Made by a program: the position numbers and the translations under genes. Shown here in pieces: positions 1-5,822 of a stretch of 5,860 nucleotides of DNA; position 1 is the stretch's first letter; each line of letters opens with the position of its first letter. Under the pieces are notes generated by a model, which saw only the letters and a program-made list of their open reading frames with translations, ran no database searches and was not told where the DNA came from. This DNA comes from Blastocatellia bacterium (GTDB lineage: Bacteria > Acidobacteriota > Blastocatellia > Pyrinomonadales > Pyrinomonadaceae): contig JACDAK010000129.1 in NCBI GenBank assembly GCA_013695495.1, positions 1 through 5,860 of the forward strand, in the 5' to 3' direction.

Positions 1-147
1 CGCAATGCGTGCACGATTAAGCCGGCGGATAAGCTCCTCCGATTTTCCCGAAAACATTGAACCGACAATAACCTCGATCCAACCCATTCCGTTGAGCCTG
101 TTCTTACGACGCTCTTCCGTGTTATCAAAGGCAAACTCTTCGATCAT
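1..147 (-). CDS. tdk: Thymidine kinase, N-terminal part (truncated by window edge)
   Basis: This is the first 49 codons of thymidine kinase (ATP + thymidine to dTMP + ADP, the cytosolic pyrimidine salvage step). Translating the minus strand from ATG at 147 gives an open frame to base 1. Residues 22-43 carry the family's opening block: G-W-I-E-V-I, then the Walker A loop GSMFSGKS at 29-36 (Lys35, Ser36 binding ATP phosphates), then EELIRRL. This block is diagnostic of type II thymidine kinases. The rest of the gene, including the catalytic Glu, lasso loop and zinc site, lies outside the window. Residues 1-20 are a polar, charged extension. An alternative start is Met21 (ATG at 87), with a weak AGG 9 nt upstream. 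I prefer 147 because a consensus promoter sits just upstream and would give a short leader. The family call is very sure, the start moderately so. Confidence 0.93.
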   Translation of the reverse strand, partial: MIEEFAFDNTEERRKNRLNGMGWIEVIVGSMFSGKSEELIRRLNRARIA

Positions 148-168
148 AAGTGTAAGGGCAAAGCTGTA

Positions 169-197
169 ATTATAGCGGCGGCGGCAGGATGTGAGAA
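169..197 (-). promoter_or_regulatory. Promoter for thymidine kinase
   Basis: On the minus strand there is a perfect -10 hexamer TATAAT (169-174). It is preceded by a 17-nt spacer and a -35-like TTCTCA (192-197, 4 of 6 matches to TTGACA). The expected transcription start near 162-165 would give a leader of about 15-18 nt before the ATG at 147. It lies in the 60-bp gap after dacB, so thymidine kinase probably has its own sigma-70-type promoter. No clear Shine-Dalgarno follows it. Confidence 0.6.
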
Positions 198-207
198 ACC
201 CGGCGGG

Positions 208-1737
208 CTAATTTGTCACCAGCAGCGAAGCGATCTGATCTATAAGCGCATTTACATCGCCCCGACGCGGCTCGTTATTGACAATGATGGCGAATACCAG
301 CGTCTCGTCTTCACGCAGCGCATACCCCGCCAGCGAGTTCACAAGATAGATCGACCCGGTCTTGGCCAATATCCGCCCTCGCACACTCGTAAGGCGGCCC
401 CGCAAAGTTCCGTCCATTCCTGCGATCGGCAGCGAATCGCGATAGATACCCGCCGTCGGCATCTGCGAAGCATATATTAACGTTCGACCCAACGTCTCGG
501 GCGTTATCAAATTAAGCCGCGAAAGCCCCGAGCCATCCGCGATGGTCTCATTCTCCTGCAGGCTCGCTCCTTTCTCTGCCAGCCAGCGTTTTATCACCGC
601 CGCCCCGGCAGCATCATCCCCCCGCACGCTCGCCCGACGGTTGTTTCCGCCCTCAGGCGGTCTGCCAAATTCACGCCCAAGCGTTCGGAGCACGAGCTCG
701 GCTGTGAGATTCACCGAATTTTTATTAAGCCCGCGAACGGCCTCCGCCAGCGATTGCCCTTCGATCGCCGCCACATCGTCACGATTGCCCGCCTCGCGTT
801 CCGCGAAAGGCGACCAGGCACGCACGCTCATCGGCTCGCCCACCGCAACACCGCGCCCGCGCAGCAGTTCCTGCAGCGAACTTGCCGCGTGCATCGCCGG
901 GTCTGCCATCGCCACCCGAACGCTCATCGCCGGGCCCTGCCCCCATACACGGATGTTGTCGGAGCTCAGTTCACGCTTGACCCCGATCGTATTCGGCCCC
1001 GAGCCATATTCCACCTCCGACGTAACTCTGACCGGCGCCGTCCTCGGGCTAACCGCCGCCTCGCCTTCGGTAACGTTCAGCGTGACAAAGTTGGAATTAA
1101 AAGAAAGTGGTGACGCCGGCGCTCCGTAATACCACTGCAGGTCTTCCCACGACCATCCCTGCCCCAGTAAGTCACCACGAAAATGGCTCGCGTCAGCAAC
1201 TATTCCGCCGCCAATGGTGGTTATCCCCTGCCGTCTTACCTGATCGACCAGCCGCTCAAGCCCGGCGGTATTCAGGTCCGGCGAACCCTGACCGTAGAGA
1301 TACAGATTGCCGCTGACCCGGCCTGCCGCCGGCGGCGACGTCGTTTGCAGCTTGGTCGACCAGCGGAAATCCGGCCCCAGCATATCGAGCCCTGCCGCCG
1401 ACGTGATCAACTTCATCGTCGACGCAGGCGTGAACAGCATCTGCGCATCTCGGTCGATAAGCACTCGTCCGTCCTTCAGACTCGCGACGAACACTCCCCA
1501 CCGGGCATTGCGGATCGCACTGTCACTGATTATTGCTTCGATGCTGCGGGCAAGTTCTACATCATCCGGCTGGGTCGAAACTACAAGCGGCTTGGTAAGA
1601 TCTACGGCGGGAATAGCATCGATAACAGCGATCGGCTGTTGCGGAACGGCGTTCGAACTATGTTCCGCCGCCCCACAGCCGAAAAGGAATGCCGTACAAA
1701 AAGCTAAAATGACCGAGAGAAATATCGAGCGCCGCAT
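208..1737 (-). CDS. dacB: D-alanyl-D-alanine carboxypeptidase/endopeptidase, PBP4 family (peptidase S13), putative lipoprotein
   Basis: This 509-residue penicillin-binding protein of the PBP4/DacB class trims D-Ala from, or cleaves cross-links in, peptidoglycan outside the cytoplasmic membrane. All three active-site motifs are present in order: SxxK as STMK at 106-109 (Ser106 nucleophile, Lys109), SxN as SVN at 341-343 followed by LTAE, and KTG at 459-461. The S13-typical DGSGLSR lies at 401-407. The long stretch between SxxK and SxN (about 135-325) fits the inserted domains of this family; E. coli DacB is slightly shorter (about 477). The N-terminus is MRR, a hydrophobic stretch, then LFGC with Cys21 as possible lipidation site. 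Phe at -2 makes the lipobox imperfect, so simple Sec export is the alternative. It starts at ATG with only a weak GAG-type SD. It lies 106 nt downstream of the GNAT gene, and no convincing promoter is visible, so read-through from eno is possible. Confidence 0.93.
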   Translation of the reverse strand: MRRSIFLSVILAFCTAFLFGCGAAEHSSNAVPQQPIAVIDAIPAVDLTKPLVVSTQPDDVELARSIEAIISDSAIRNARWGVFVASLKDGRVLIDRDAQMLFTPASTMKLITSAAGLDMLGPDFRWSTKLQTTSPPAAGRVSGNLYLYGQGSPDLNTAGLERLVDQVRRQGITTIGGGIVADASHFRGDLLGQGWSWEDLQWYYGAPASPLSFNSNFVTLNVTEGEAAVSPRTAPVRVTSEVEYGSGPNTIGVKRELSSDNIRVWGQGPAMSVRVAMADPAMHAASSLQELLRGRGVAVGEPMSVRAWSPFAEREAGNRDDVAAIEGQSLAEAVRGLNKNSVNLTAELVLRTLGREFGRPPEGGNNRRASVRGDDAAGAAVIKRWLAEKGASLQENETIADGSGLSRLNLITPETLGRTLIYASQMPTAGIYRDSLPIAGMDGTLRGRLTSVRGRILAKTGSIYLVNSLAGYALREDETLVFAIIVNNEPRRGDVNALIDQIASLLVTN

Positions 1738-1843
1738 TAACTCAAAAATACGTCCGTTCTATCCCATCCGCAAATCCGAACCCGTCATTTCCGCTGGTGT
1801 GTCGGTTCCCAGGTGGCCAAGCAGCAGCGGGTGCGATCTTTTC

Positions 1844-2257
1844 TCAGTAAGCGTCCGGTGCAGGCCGCTCCATCCACCGCTCGGGAAACTTCAGCGAATG
1901 AAAGCCGAACTGCTCGTAAAGCGAATGAGCATCCCGCGTCGCGAGTATCCACCGTCGCAGCCCCTGCAGCTCCGGATGATCGATGATCGCCAGCATCAGC
2001 AGCTTCCCGATCCCGCGTCCCTGAAACTCCGGGAGCACAAAAACGTCGCCCAGGTACGCAAACGTCGCGTGATCCGTAACGACCCGCGCAAAGGCCGCCT
2101 GCCGCCCATCCTCGTACGCGCCAAAACAAACGGAATTCGCGATCGCCGTCTCAGTCTGCTCTAGCCTTCGACCCTGCGCCCAATACGACTCTTCGGTCAG
2201 ATACTTGTGTATCATCCGGACGTCAAGCCGTTCTTTATCTGTGTCGATCTCTATCAG
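1844..2257 (-). CDS. GNAT-family N-acetyltransferase, probable CTG start coupled to enolase stop
   Basis: This is a small acetyl-CoA-dependent N-acetyltransferase; the substrate cannot be told from sequence. The acetyl-CoA pyrophosphate loop is Q-G-R-G-I-G at residues 79-84, after the beta-4 strand LGDVFVLP (69-76). The C-terminal LYEQFGF (113-119) is typical of GNAT enzymes. The first ATG (2215) would give 123 residues but would cut off the segment IEIDTDKERLDV, which reads as the first beta strand and start of helix 1 in this subfamily. The frame is open upstream only to a TAA at 2270-2272 and contains no ATG, GTG or TTG there. The best candidate is CTG at 2257, which overlaps the enolase stop as CTGA (4-nt overlap), with AAGGG 9 nt upstream. 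That gives 137 residues. Translational coupling to enolase is inferred. Family is sure; start is uncertain. Confidence 0.8.
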   Translation of the reverse strand: MIEIDTDKERLDVRMIHKYLTEESYWAQGRRLEQTETAIANSVCFGAYEDGRQAAFARVVTDHATFAYLGDVFVLPEFQGRGIGKLLMLAIIDHPELQGLRRWILATRDAHSLYEQFGFHSLKFPERWMERPAPDAY

Positions 2258-3552
2258 TTCTTTGCGCCCTTAAGCTGATAAAACGCCGACCGCCCCGGGT
2301 AACGTGCCGAATCTTCAAGATCCTCTTCTATCCTAAGCAACTGGTTGTATTTCGCGATGCGATCGCTGCGACACAGGCTTCCCGTCTTGATCTGCCCGGC
2401 GTTCGTCGCTACTGCCAGGTCCGCGATGAACGTGTCCTCAGTCTCACCCGACCGATGCGAGATCACCGCAGTCATATTATTCGTCTTCGCCAGCTCGATC
2501 GCATCCAGCGTTTCCGTCACCGTTCCGATCTGATTGACCTTGATCAAGATCGAGTTCGCCGTCCCCGTCTCAATTCCCCGCGTCAAAAACTTAACATTCG
2601 TCACAAACAGGTCATCGCCAACAAGCTGCACCCGCTCGCCGACCGAATCCGTCAGCGTTTTCCAGCCTTCCCAATCGTTCTCACCCATCCCGTCCTCGAT
2701 TGAGATTATCGGATATTTATTGCACCAGTCCGTCCAAAACGCCGCCATCTCATCGGACGAAAGCTCGCGTTTGTCCGATTTCTTGAAAATGTATTTCCCA
2801 TCCTTATAAAACTCGCTCGCCGCAGGATCGAGCGCGAGCATCACATTGTCGCCCGCCTTATACCCCGCCTTCTCTATCGCTTCAAGTATCGTCTCGACCG
2901 CCTCTTCATTCGACTTCAGGTTCGGCGCGAACCCGCCTTCATCACCCACCGCCGTCGAATAACCCCGTGATTTCAGCACGCCCTTTAGATTGTGAAAGAT
3001 CTCCGCACCCATCCGCAGAGCCTCGCTAAAATTCTCCGCGCCTACGGGCATCACCATGAACTCCTGAAAATCGACGTTATTGTCAGCATGCGCTCCGCCG
3101 TTCAGAATGTTCATCATCGGCACCGGCAGCGTCTTCGCATTTATCCCCCCGATGTAACGATACAGCGGCAGTTCCATTGTCGCCGCACCGGCCCGAGCCG
3201 TTGCCATCGACACCGCGAGAATCGCATTCGCGCCAAGGTTCGACTTGTTCGCGGTACCATCCAACCCAAGCATTGTCTCGTCTACCAGCGTCTGATCCAA
3301 CGCGTCAAGGCCCTCAATTTCCGGCCCGATCCTGTCGATCACGTTCTGCACCGCGTTCAAGACACCTTTACCCAAGTACCGGCGCTCGTCGCCGTCGCGA
3401 AGCTCAACCGCTTCGTTCTCCCCCGTCGAAGCACCACTCGGCACTGCCGCTCTGCCCTGCGTGCCGTCTTCAAGGATCACCTCGGCCTCGATCGTCGGGT
3501 TGCCGCGCGAATCCATGATCTGCCGCGCCCAAACACTTTCAATAAAGCTCAT
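2254..3552 (-). CDS. eno: Enolase (phosphopyruvate hydratase)
   Basis: Enolase converts 2-phosphoglycerate to phosphoenolpyruvate in glycolysis, in the cytosol. The 432-residue product has the usual bacterial length and all active-site residues. These are the mobile loop PSGAST (38-43), His155, Glu164, Glu205 (in GDEGG), the Mg2+ ligands Asp242, Glu286 and Asp313, catalytic Lys338 inside the signature ILIKVNQIG (335-343), His366 in SHRSGETED, and Lys389. I chose ATG at 3552 because an SD of AGAAGGA lies 4 nt upstream and the protein then begins MSFIE, like other enolases. A TTG six codons further up (3570) is open but has no SD. The gene follows a terminator, so it begins a new transcription unit. 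It overlaps the GNAT gene by 4 nt. Nothing suggests loss of activity. Confidence 0.98.
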   Translation of the reverse strand: MSFIESVWARQIMDSRGNPTIEAEVILEDGTQGRAAVPSGASTGENEAVELRDGDERRYLGKGVLNAVQNVIDRIGPEIEGLDALDQTLVDETMLGLDGTANKSNLGANAILAVSMATARAGAATMELPLYRYIGGINAKTLPVPMMNILNGGAHADNNVDFQEFMVMPVGAENFSEALRMGAEIFHNLKGVLKSRGYSTAVGDEGGFAPNLKSNEEAVETILEAIEKAGYKAGDNVMLALDPAASEFYKDGKYIFKKSDKRELSSDEMAAFWTDWCNKYPIISIEDGMGENDWEGWKTLTDSVGERVQLVGDDLFVTNVKFLTRGIETGTANSILIKVNQIGTVTETLDAIELAKTNNMTAVISHRSGETEDTFIADLAVATNAGQIKTGSLCRSDRIAKYNQLLRIEEDLEDSARYPGRSAFYQLKGAKN

Positions 3553-3556
3553 ATCG

Positions 3557-3576
3557 TCCTTCTGCTCCAAATTAGA
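3557..3576 (-). promoter_or_regulatory. Possible eno -10 box and Shine-Dalgarno
   Basis: The minus strand shows AGAAGGA (3557-3563), 4 nt before the ATG at 3552; this SD decides the enolase start. Just upstream is TCTAAT (3571-3576), a 5-of-6 match to the -10 consensus. No good -35 is found at 16-18 nt, so the promoter part is tentative. It would give a leader of roughly 15-18 nt. Its place after the terminator at 3613-3650 supports a promoter somewhere in this gap. Confidence 0.4.
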
Positions 3577-3612
3577 TGTGCGTCGAATTCCCTATCCTAA
3601 AGCTCACCGCCC

Positions 3613-3650
3613 AAAAAATAAACCGGACGCCGTAGTTTTTACGTGCCCGG
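3613..3650 (-). terminator. Rho-independent terminator after the CNNM/CorC-type gene
   Basis: The minus strand has a hairpin at 3650-3623. One arm is CCGGGCAC-GTA, the loop is AAAAC, and the returning arm is TAC-GGCG-TCCGG. It holds about ten pairs including one G-U, with one A-C mismatch and one bulged G. It is followed directly by TTTATTTTTT (3622-3613). It starts 25 bases past the stop of the 3676-5076 gene, so it should end that transcript and insulate eno. A T run (3655-3660) also follows the hairpin on the plus strand after CCCC, so it could act in both directions, though no plus-strand gene needs it. Confidence 0.75.
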
Positions 3651-3675
3651 CCCCTTTTTTGCTCACTGGTGCGAG

Positions 3676-5076
3676 CTAATCCTGAACCGTCCGCTGCATC
3701 TTCACTTGCCGAATCCGCCGGTTCGCGGCGTTCTGAATAGAGAAAGTATGGCCGTTGTATGGCACCACGTCGCCCTCCGAAAGAAGCTCGCCAGCCTCCG
3801 ACATCAGAAAACCGGCGACAGTCGTGTAACTCTCCGATATCGGCAGATGAAGATCGAGACGCTTGTTCAAGTCACGGACCGCGAGTCCGCCGTCCAGCAA
3901 ATAGCTGCCGTCCGGCAGTTCGTGAATCTGCTCATTCACTTCTTCATCGTGTTCGTCTGATATCTCCCCGACGATCTCTTCCAGCAGGTCCTCGAGGGTA
4001 ATGATTCCCTCGATTCCTCCGTGTTCATCAACAACGAAGCCAAAGTGAAACTTCTCAAGCTGCATTTGCCGCAGGACATCTTCAAGGCGTGCGGTGTCGA
4101 CCACATACGTCGCCTTCTGCATTATGTCCTCGAGCTTAAAGTCATCAGCCCGCAGAACGTACGGCAAAACGTCCTTGCTGTGAATGACGCCCACAATGTC
4201 GTCCAGCGACTCGCGAAAGACTGGAAGGCGGGAATAACCATGTCGCTGAAATACCTCGATGATCTCTGATAGCGACGCGGAGATCGATATCGCGACCATC
4301 TCCGTCCGCGGGATCATCGCTTCTTTGACCGTTGTTTCAGAGAAATCGAAGACTTGGTTGATCAATCGCCGCTCGTCCTCGTTCAGTAATCCCTTCGCCT
4401 GCGAGGCGTTGATGAGCTGACGGATCTCGTCCTCCGAATAGCTCGCTCCATGTTCTCCCGAAGGCCGGAGCCCGAACGCCCGTGCCGTCTTTGTGCCTGC
4501 CCAATCCAGAACACGGATCGGATAGTAGAACACCCGATAAAAGATCTGCAGCGGAACCGCTATGAAATACGACACTTTTTCCGAGATCTCAAGCGCCGCC
4601 GTCTTTGGCGCCAATTCGCCGAACACGATATGAAGAAATGTGATGAAAGAAAAAGCGACCGCGAACGAGATGGTATGAACCACCACGCCCGACGCTAAGA
4701 ATTCAAATCCTGAAGCCTGCGCCGCCATCATGAAGAGCGGATCAAGAAGTGATGCAACGTATGGCTCGCCGATCCAGCCCAGCCCCAGCGAGGAAAGCGT
4801 TATACCGAGCTGCGTCGCCGAAATATACGCGTTCAGGTTGTCGAGCATCCCAAGCAGACGCTTGGCCGCCGCGTTGCCTTCGGCAGCAAGTGACTCTATT
4901 CGCGAACGCCGAACTGCTACCAACGCAAACTCGCTCGCGACAAAAAAACCGTTTGCCAGCACAAGAAAGACAACGATAAAAAGCCCCACAAGGCTTCCAA
5001 AAAGATCGGGCAGTTCGGTTGATACCGCAGCGTCGGCAAAGAAAATGAAAGGGAATAAACTGGCGGGGTCGTCCAT
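3676..5076 (-). CDS. CNNM/CorC-type membrane protein (DUF21, CBS pair, CorC_HlyC domain)
   Basis: This 466-residue inner-membrane protein belongs to the family often annotated as hemolysin, CorC or HlyC; members are linked to Mg2+/Co2+ export or resistance. Domain order is complete. The DUF21/CNNM membrane domain spans about 25-200, with ANGFFVASEFALVAVRR at 41-57 and GELAPKT at 153-159; these conserved polar and Pro residues line the ion site in structurally known relatives. Hydrophobic segments lie near 25-48, 88-115, 130-150 and 168-188. A CBS pair follows (about 254-305 and 320-372), which binds ATP/Mg2+ in relatives, then an acidic linker (DEHDEEVNE, 374-382) and the CorC_HlyC domain (about 385-462). 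The ATG is preceded immediately by an in-frame TAG and has no SD, so this start is the earliest possible. Initiation may depend on the leader mini-ORF. Cation specificity cannot be read from sequence. Confidence 0.93.
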   Translation of the reverse strand: MDDPASLFPFIFFADAAVSTELPDLFGSLVGLFIVVFLVLANGFFVASEFALVAVRRSRIESLAAEGNAAAKRLLGMLDNLNAYISATQLGITLSSLGLGWIGEPYVASLLDPLFMMAAQASGFEFLASGVVVHTISFAVAFSFITFLHIVFGELAPKTAALEISEKVSYFIAVPLQIFYRVFYYPIRVLDWAGTKTARAFGLRPSGEHGASYSEDEIRQLINASQAKGLLNEDERRLINQVFDFSETTVKEAMIPRTEMVAISISASLSEIIEVFQRHGYSRLPVFRESLDDIVGVIHSKDVLPYVLRADDFKLEDIMQKATYVVDTARLEDVLRQMQLEKFHFGFVVDEHGGIEGIITLEDLLEEIVGEISDEHDEEVNEQIHELPDGSYLLDGGLAVRDLNKRLDLHLPISESYTTVAGFLMSEAGELLSEGDVVPYNGHTFSIQNAANRRIRQVKMQRTVQD

Positions 5077-5083
5077 CTATGAG

Positions 5084-5125
5084 TCAGTAGTGGCGGATCG
5101 AATGCGACCCGCGAATTTCGTTCAA
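5084..5125 (-). CDS. Candidate 13-codon leader peptide upstream of the CNNM/CorC-type gene
   Basis: The only strong Shine-Dalgarno in the leader, AAAAAGGAG (5130-5138), lies 4 nt before a TTG at 5125. That TTG opens a mini-ORF encoding MNEIRGSHSIRHY and ending at TGA (5084-5086), 7 nt before the ATG of the membrane protein at 5076, in a different frame. The downstream ATG has no SD, so ribosomes finishing the mini-ORF could reinitiate there. An ATG directly followed by TAA (5142-5137) sits just before the SD. Whether the peptide is made, or only the SD matters, is unknown. I recognise no homologue. Confidence 0.35.
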   Translation of the reverse strand: MNEIRGSHSIRHY

Positions 5126-5143
5126 AAGTCTCCTTTTTACATG

Positions 5144-5165
5144 ATTGCCGCTCACACGGCTCAAT
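5144..5165 (-). promoter_or_regulatory. 5'-terminal stem-loop in the CNNM/CorC-type gene leader
   Basis: On the minus strand ATT-GA-GCCG, loop TGTGAG, CGGC-AAT forms a 7-bp stem with a 2-nt bulge. With the predicted transcription start near 5165-5167, the hairpin would sit at the extreme 5' end of the mRNA. Such a structure can protect a transcript from decay; that role is inferred. Confidence 0.4.
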
Positions 5166-5172
5166 GCGCAAG

Positions 5173-5181
5173 ATTATAGCA
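5173..5181 (-). promoter_or_regulatory. Extended -10 promoter for the CNNM/CorC-type gene
   Basis: The minus strand reads TGC-TATAAT, a perfect -10 hexamer (5173-5178) with the TG of an extended -10 element (5179-5181). The -35 position 17 nt upstream is GCGTTG, which is poor, as is common for extended -10 promoters. The predicted start near 5165 gives a leader of about 89 nt. It lies in the 131-bp gap after the NifU-like gene. Confidence 0.65.
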
Positions 5182-5188
5182 TAGCGCC

Positions 5189-5202
5189 TGCGTCCCAACG
5201 CA
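5189..5202 (-). repeat. Perfect inverted repeat over the -35 region of the CNNM/CorC-type promoter
   Basis: TGCGT-TGGG-ACGCA on the minus strand is a perfect 5-bp inverted repeat with a 4-nt centre. It lies 5 nt after the stop of the NifU-like gene and covers the -35 position of the next promoter. No T run follows, so it is not a standard terminator. It could be an operator half-site pair, a weak transcript-end hairpin, or chance. Confidence 0.3.
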
Positions 5203-5207
5203 ACCTT

Positions 5208-5771
5208 TTACACTGCTCCCGACGTAGCCTCGGCATCGTCTAACATCTCTTGGATCAACATCCTGCACGAGCCGCAGCCCAGCCCCGCACGGCACATCTC
5301 CGAGACTGCATCCACCGAGTTCGCGCCTTGCTTACGAATGACCGATTCGATCGTGTCTTCGCCAACTCCAAAGCACGTGCAGATCAGGGCCTTCTCGCCC
5401 GTATATTCCTCAACGATCCTTTGCCGGTTATCCGCTAGGGCCTTTCGCAACGCTTCAGCCACCACCTCCGAACACTGCCGCCGCCTTTCCGGGTAGTTCT
5501 CACCAGCCCGCAAAGAACCGAGTTCTGCCACCGGCTTCCCTGCTATTTCGTCGAGGCGTGTGTCCGCCGCGGCCGCCATATATCCGCACCCGTTGGTCGT
5601 AAATCCGCCCGCCGTTACTATATTTGAGTCAGGATCAATCCGCAGCTTGATCGTGACCCGTGACCCGCACAAAAAACTCACGCCGGTTCCGCTCGCATTC
5701 GCATCACGCAGATCTGCATTGTTCTTCGGCTCGGTCAGCCGCTCCATTATTTCCGCCGGGTAGATCGCCAC
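5208..5771 (-). CDS. NifU-like Fe-S scaffold: IscU-type domain fused to BFD-type [2Fe-2S] domain
   Basis: This is a probable iron-sulfur cluster scaffold or carrier in the cytosol. Counting from GTG at 5771 as residue 1 (187 aa), the IscU-like domain begins at AIYPAEIMERL. It keeps the three scaffold cysteines at Cys35 (FLCGS), Cys62 (NGCGYMAA) and Cys100 (RRQCSEV). The BFD-like domain has Cys131-x-Cys133-x32-Cys166-x2-Cys169, the same spacing as the central permanent-cluster domain of NifU. The C-terminal Nfu domain of full NifU is absent; the protein ends about 18 residues after the last Cys. The Asp after the first scaffold Cys (CGD in IscU) is Ser here, and no LPPVK chaperone motif precedes the third Cys. 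The start is uncertain: GTG 5771 overlaps the SD, ATC 5765 fits it, TTG 5828 is further up, and the frame is open to the window end. No cysteine desulfurase is adjacent in the window. Confidence 0.82.
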   Translation of the reverse strand: MAIYPAEIMERLTEPKNNADLRDANASGTGVSFLCGSRVTIKLRIDPDSNIVTAGGFTTNGCGYMAAAADTRLDEIAGKPVAELGSLRAGENYPERRRQCSEVVAEALRKALADNRQRIVEEYTGEKALICTCFGVGEDTIESVIRKQGANSVDAVSEMCRAGLGCGSCRMLIQEMLDDAEATSGAV

Positions 5772-5775
5772 CTCC
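5763..5775 (-). promoter_or_regulatory. Strong Shine-Dalgarno placed for an ATC codon (NifU-like gene)
   Basis: The minus strand reads GGAGGT (5770-5775), then GGCG, then ATC (5763-5765), which encodes the residue just before the conserved YPAEIMERL. Spacing suits ATC. GTG at 5769-5771 lies inside the SD, and the next ATG (5747) would remove conserved residues. Either ATC is a rare start, or the SD match is fortuitous and GTG or an upstream start is used. Confidence 0.4.
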
Positions 5776-5809
5776 CAATTTTGGCATACCGCCGCTTGAT
5801 GTAACAGCA

Positions 5810-5822
5810 CCGCGATTCGCGG
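5810..5822. repeat. Short perfect inverted repeat upstream of the NifU-like gene
   Basis: CCGCG-ATT-CGCGG is a perfect 5-bp inverted repeat with a 3-nt centre, 38 bases before the likely start region of the NifU-like gene. It could be an operator or leader hairpin if the gene starts near 5765-5771. If the protein starts further upstream it is simply coding sequence. Confidence 0.25.

Noticed and set aside
190..215. Possible terminator after dacB (AGCCC-GCC-GGGTT)
   Set aside because: The stem is only about 5 bp with a wobble, overlaps the stop codon, and is followed by TTTCTC rather than a T run.
542..1707. Other plus-strand ORFs opposite dacB (542-1129, 754-1113, 1183-1707)
   Set aside because: They lie fully inside dacB and show low-complexity Arg/Ala/Ser/Pro composition with no domain; shadows.
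1738..1760. Promoter TTGCGG-17-TATTTT directly before dacB
   Set aside because: Both hexamers are poor and the -10 would sit about 7 nt from the ATG, requiring a leaderless transcript; not enough support.
1785..2129. A 114-codon minus-strand ORF overlapping the GNAT gene
   Set aside because: Alternate frame of the GNAT coding region with no motif of its own.
1307..2164. A 285-codon plus-strand ORF spanning the antisense of dacB and GNAT
   Set aside because: It covers two well-supported minus-strand genes and the gap between them, its product is Arg/Ser/Pro-rich with no recognisable domain, and it has no SD context. It is a shadow ORF of G+C-rich coding DNA.
2992..3600. A 202-codon plus-strand ORF opposite enolase
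   Set aside because: Enolase is intact on the other strand with every active-site residue; this product is His/Arg-rich and unrecognisable.
3661..3676. GCTC...GAGC hairpin just after the CNNM/CorC-type stop
   Set aside because: It has only 4 bp and is followed by A's, not T's, on the transcribed strand; the hairpin at 3623-3650 is far better.
4917..5198. A 93-codon minus-strand ORF overlapping the start of the CNNM/CorC-type gene and its promoter
   Set aside because: It would begin upstream of the predicted transcription start, runs in another frame of the membrane domain, and owes its hydrophobicity to that overlap.
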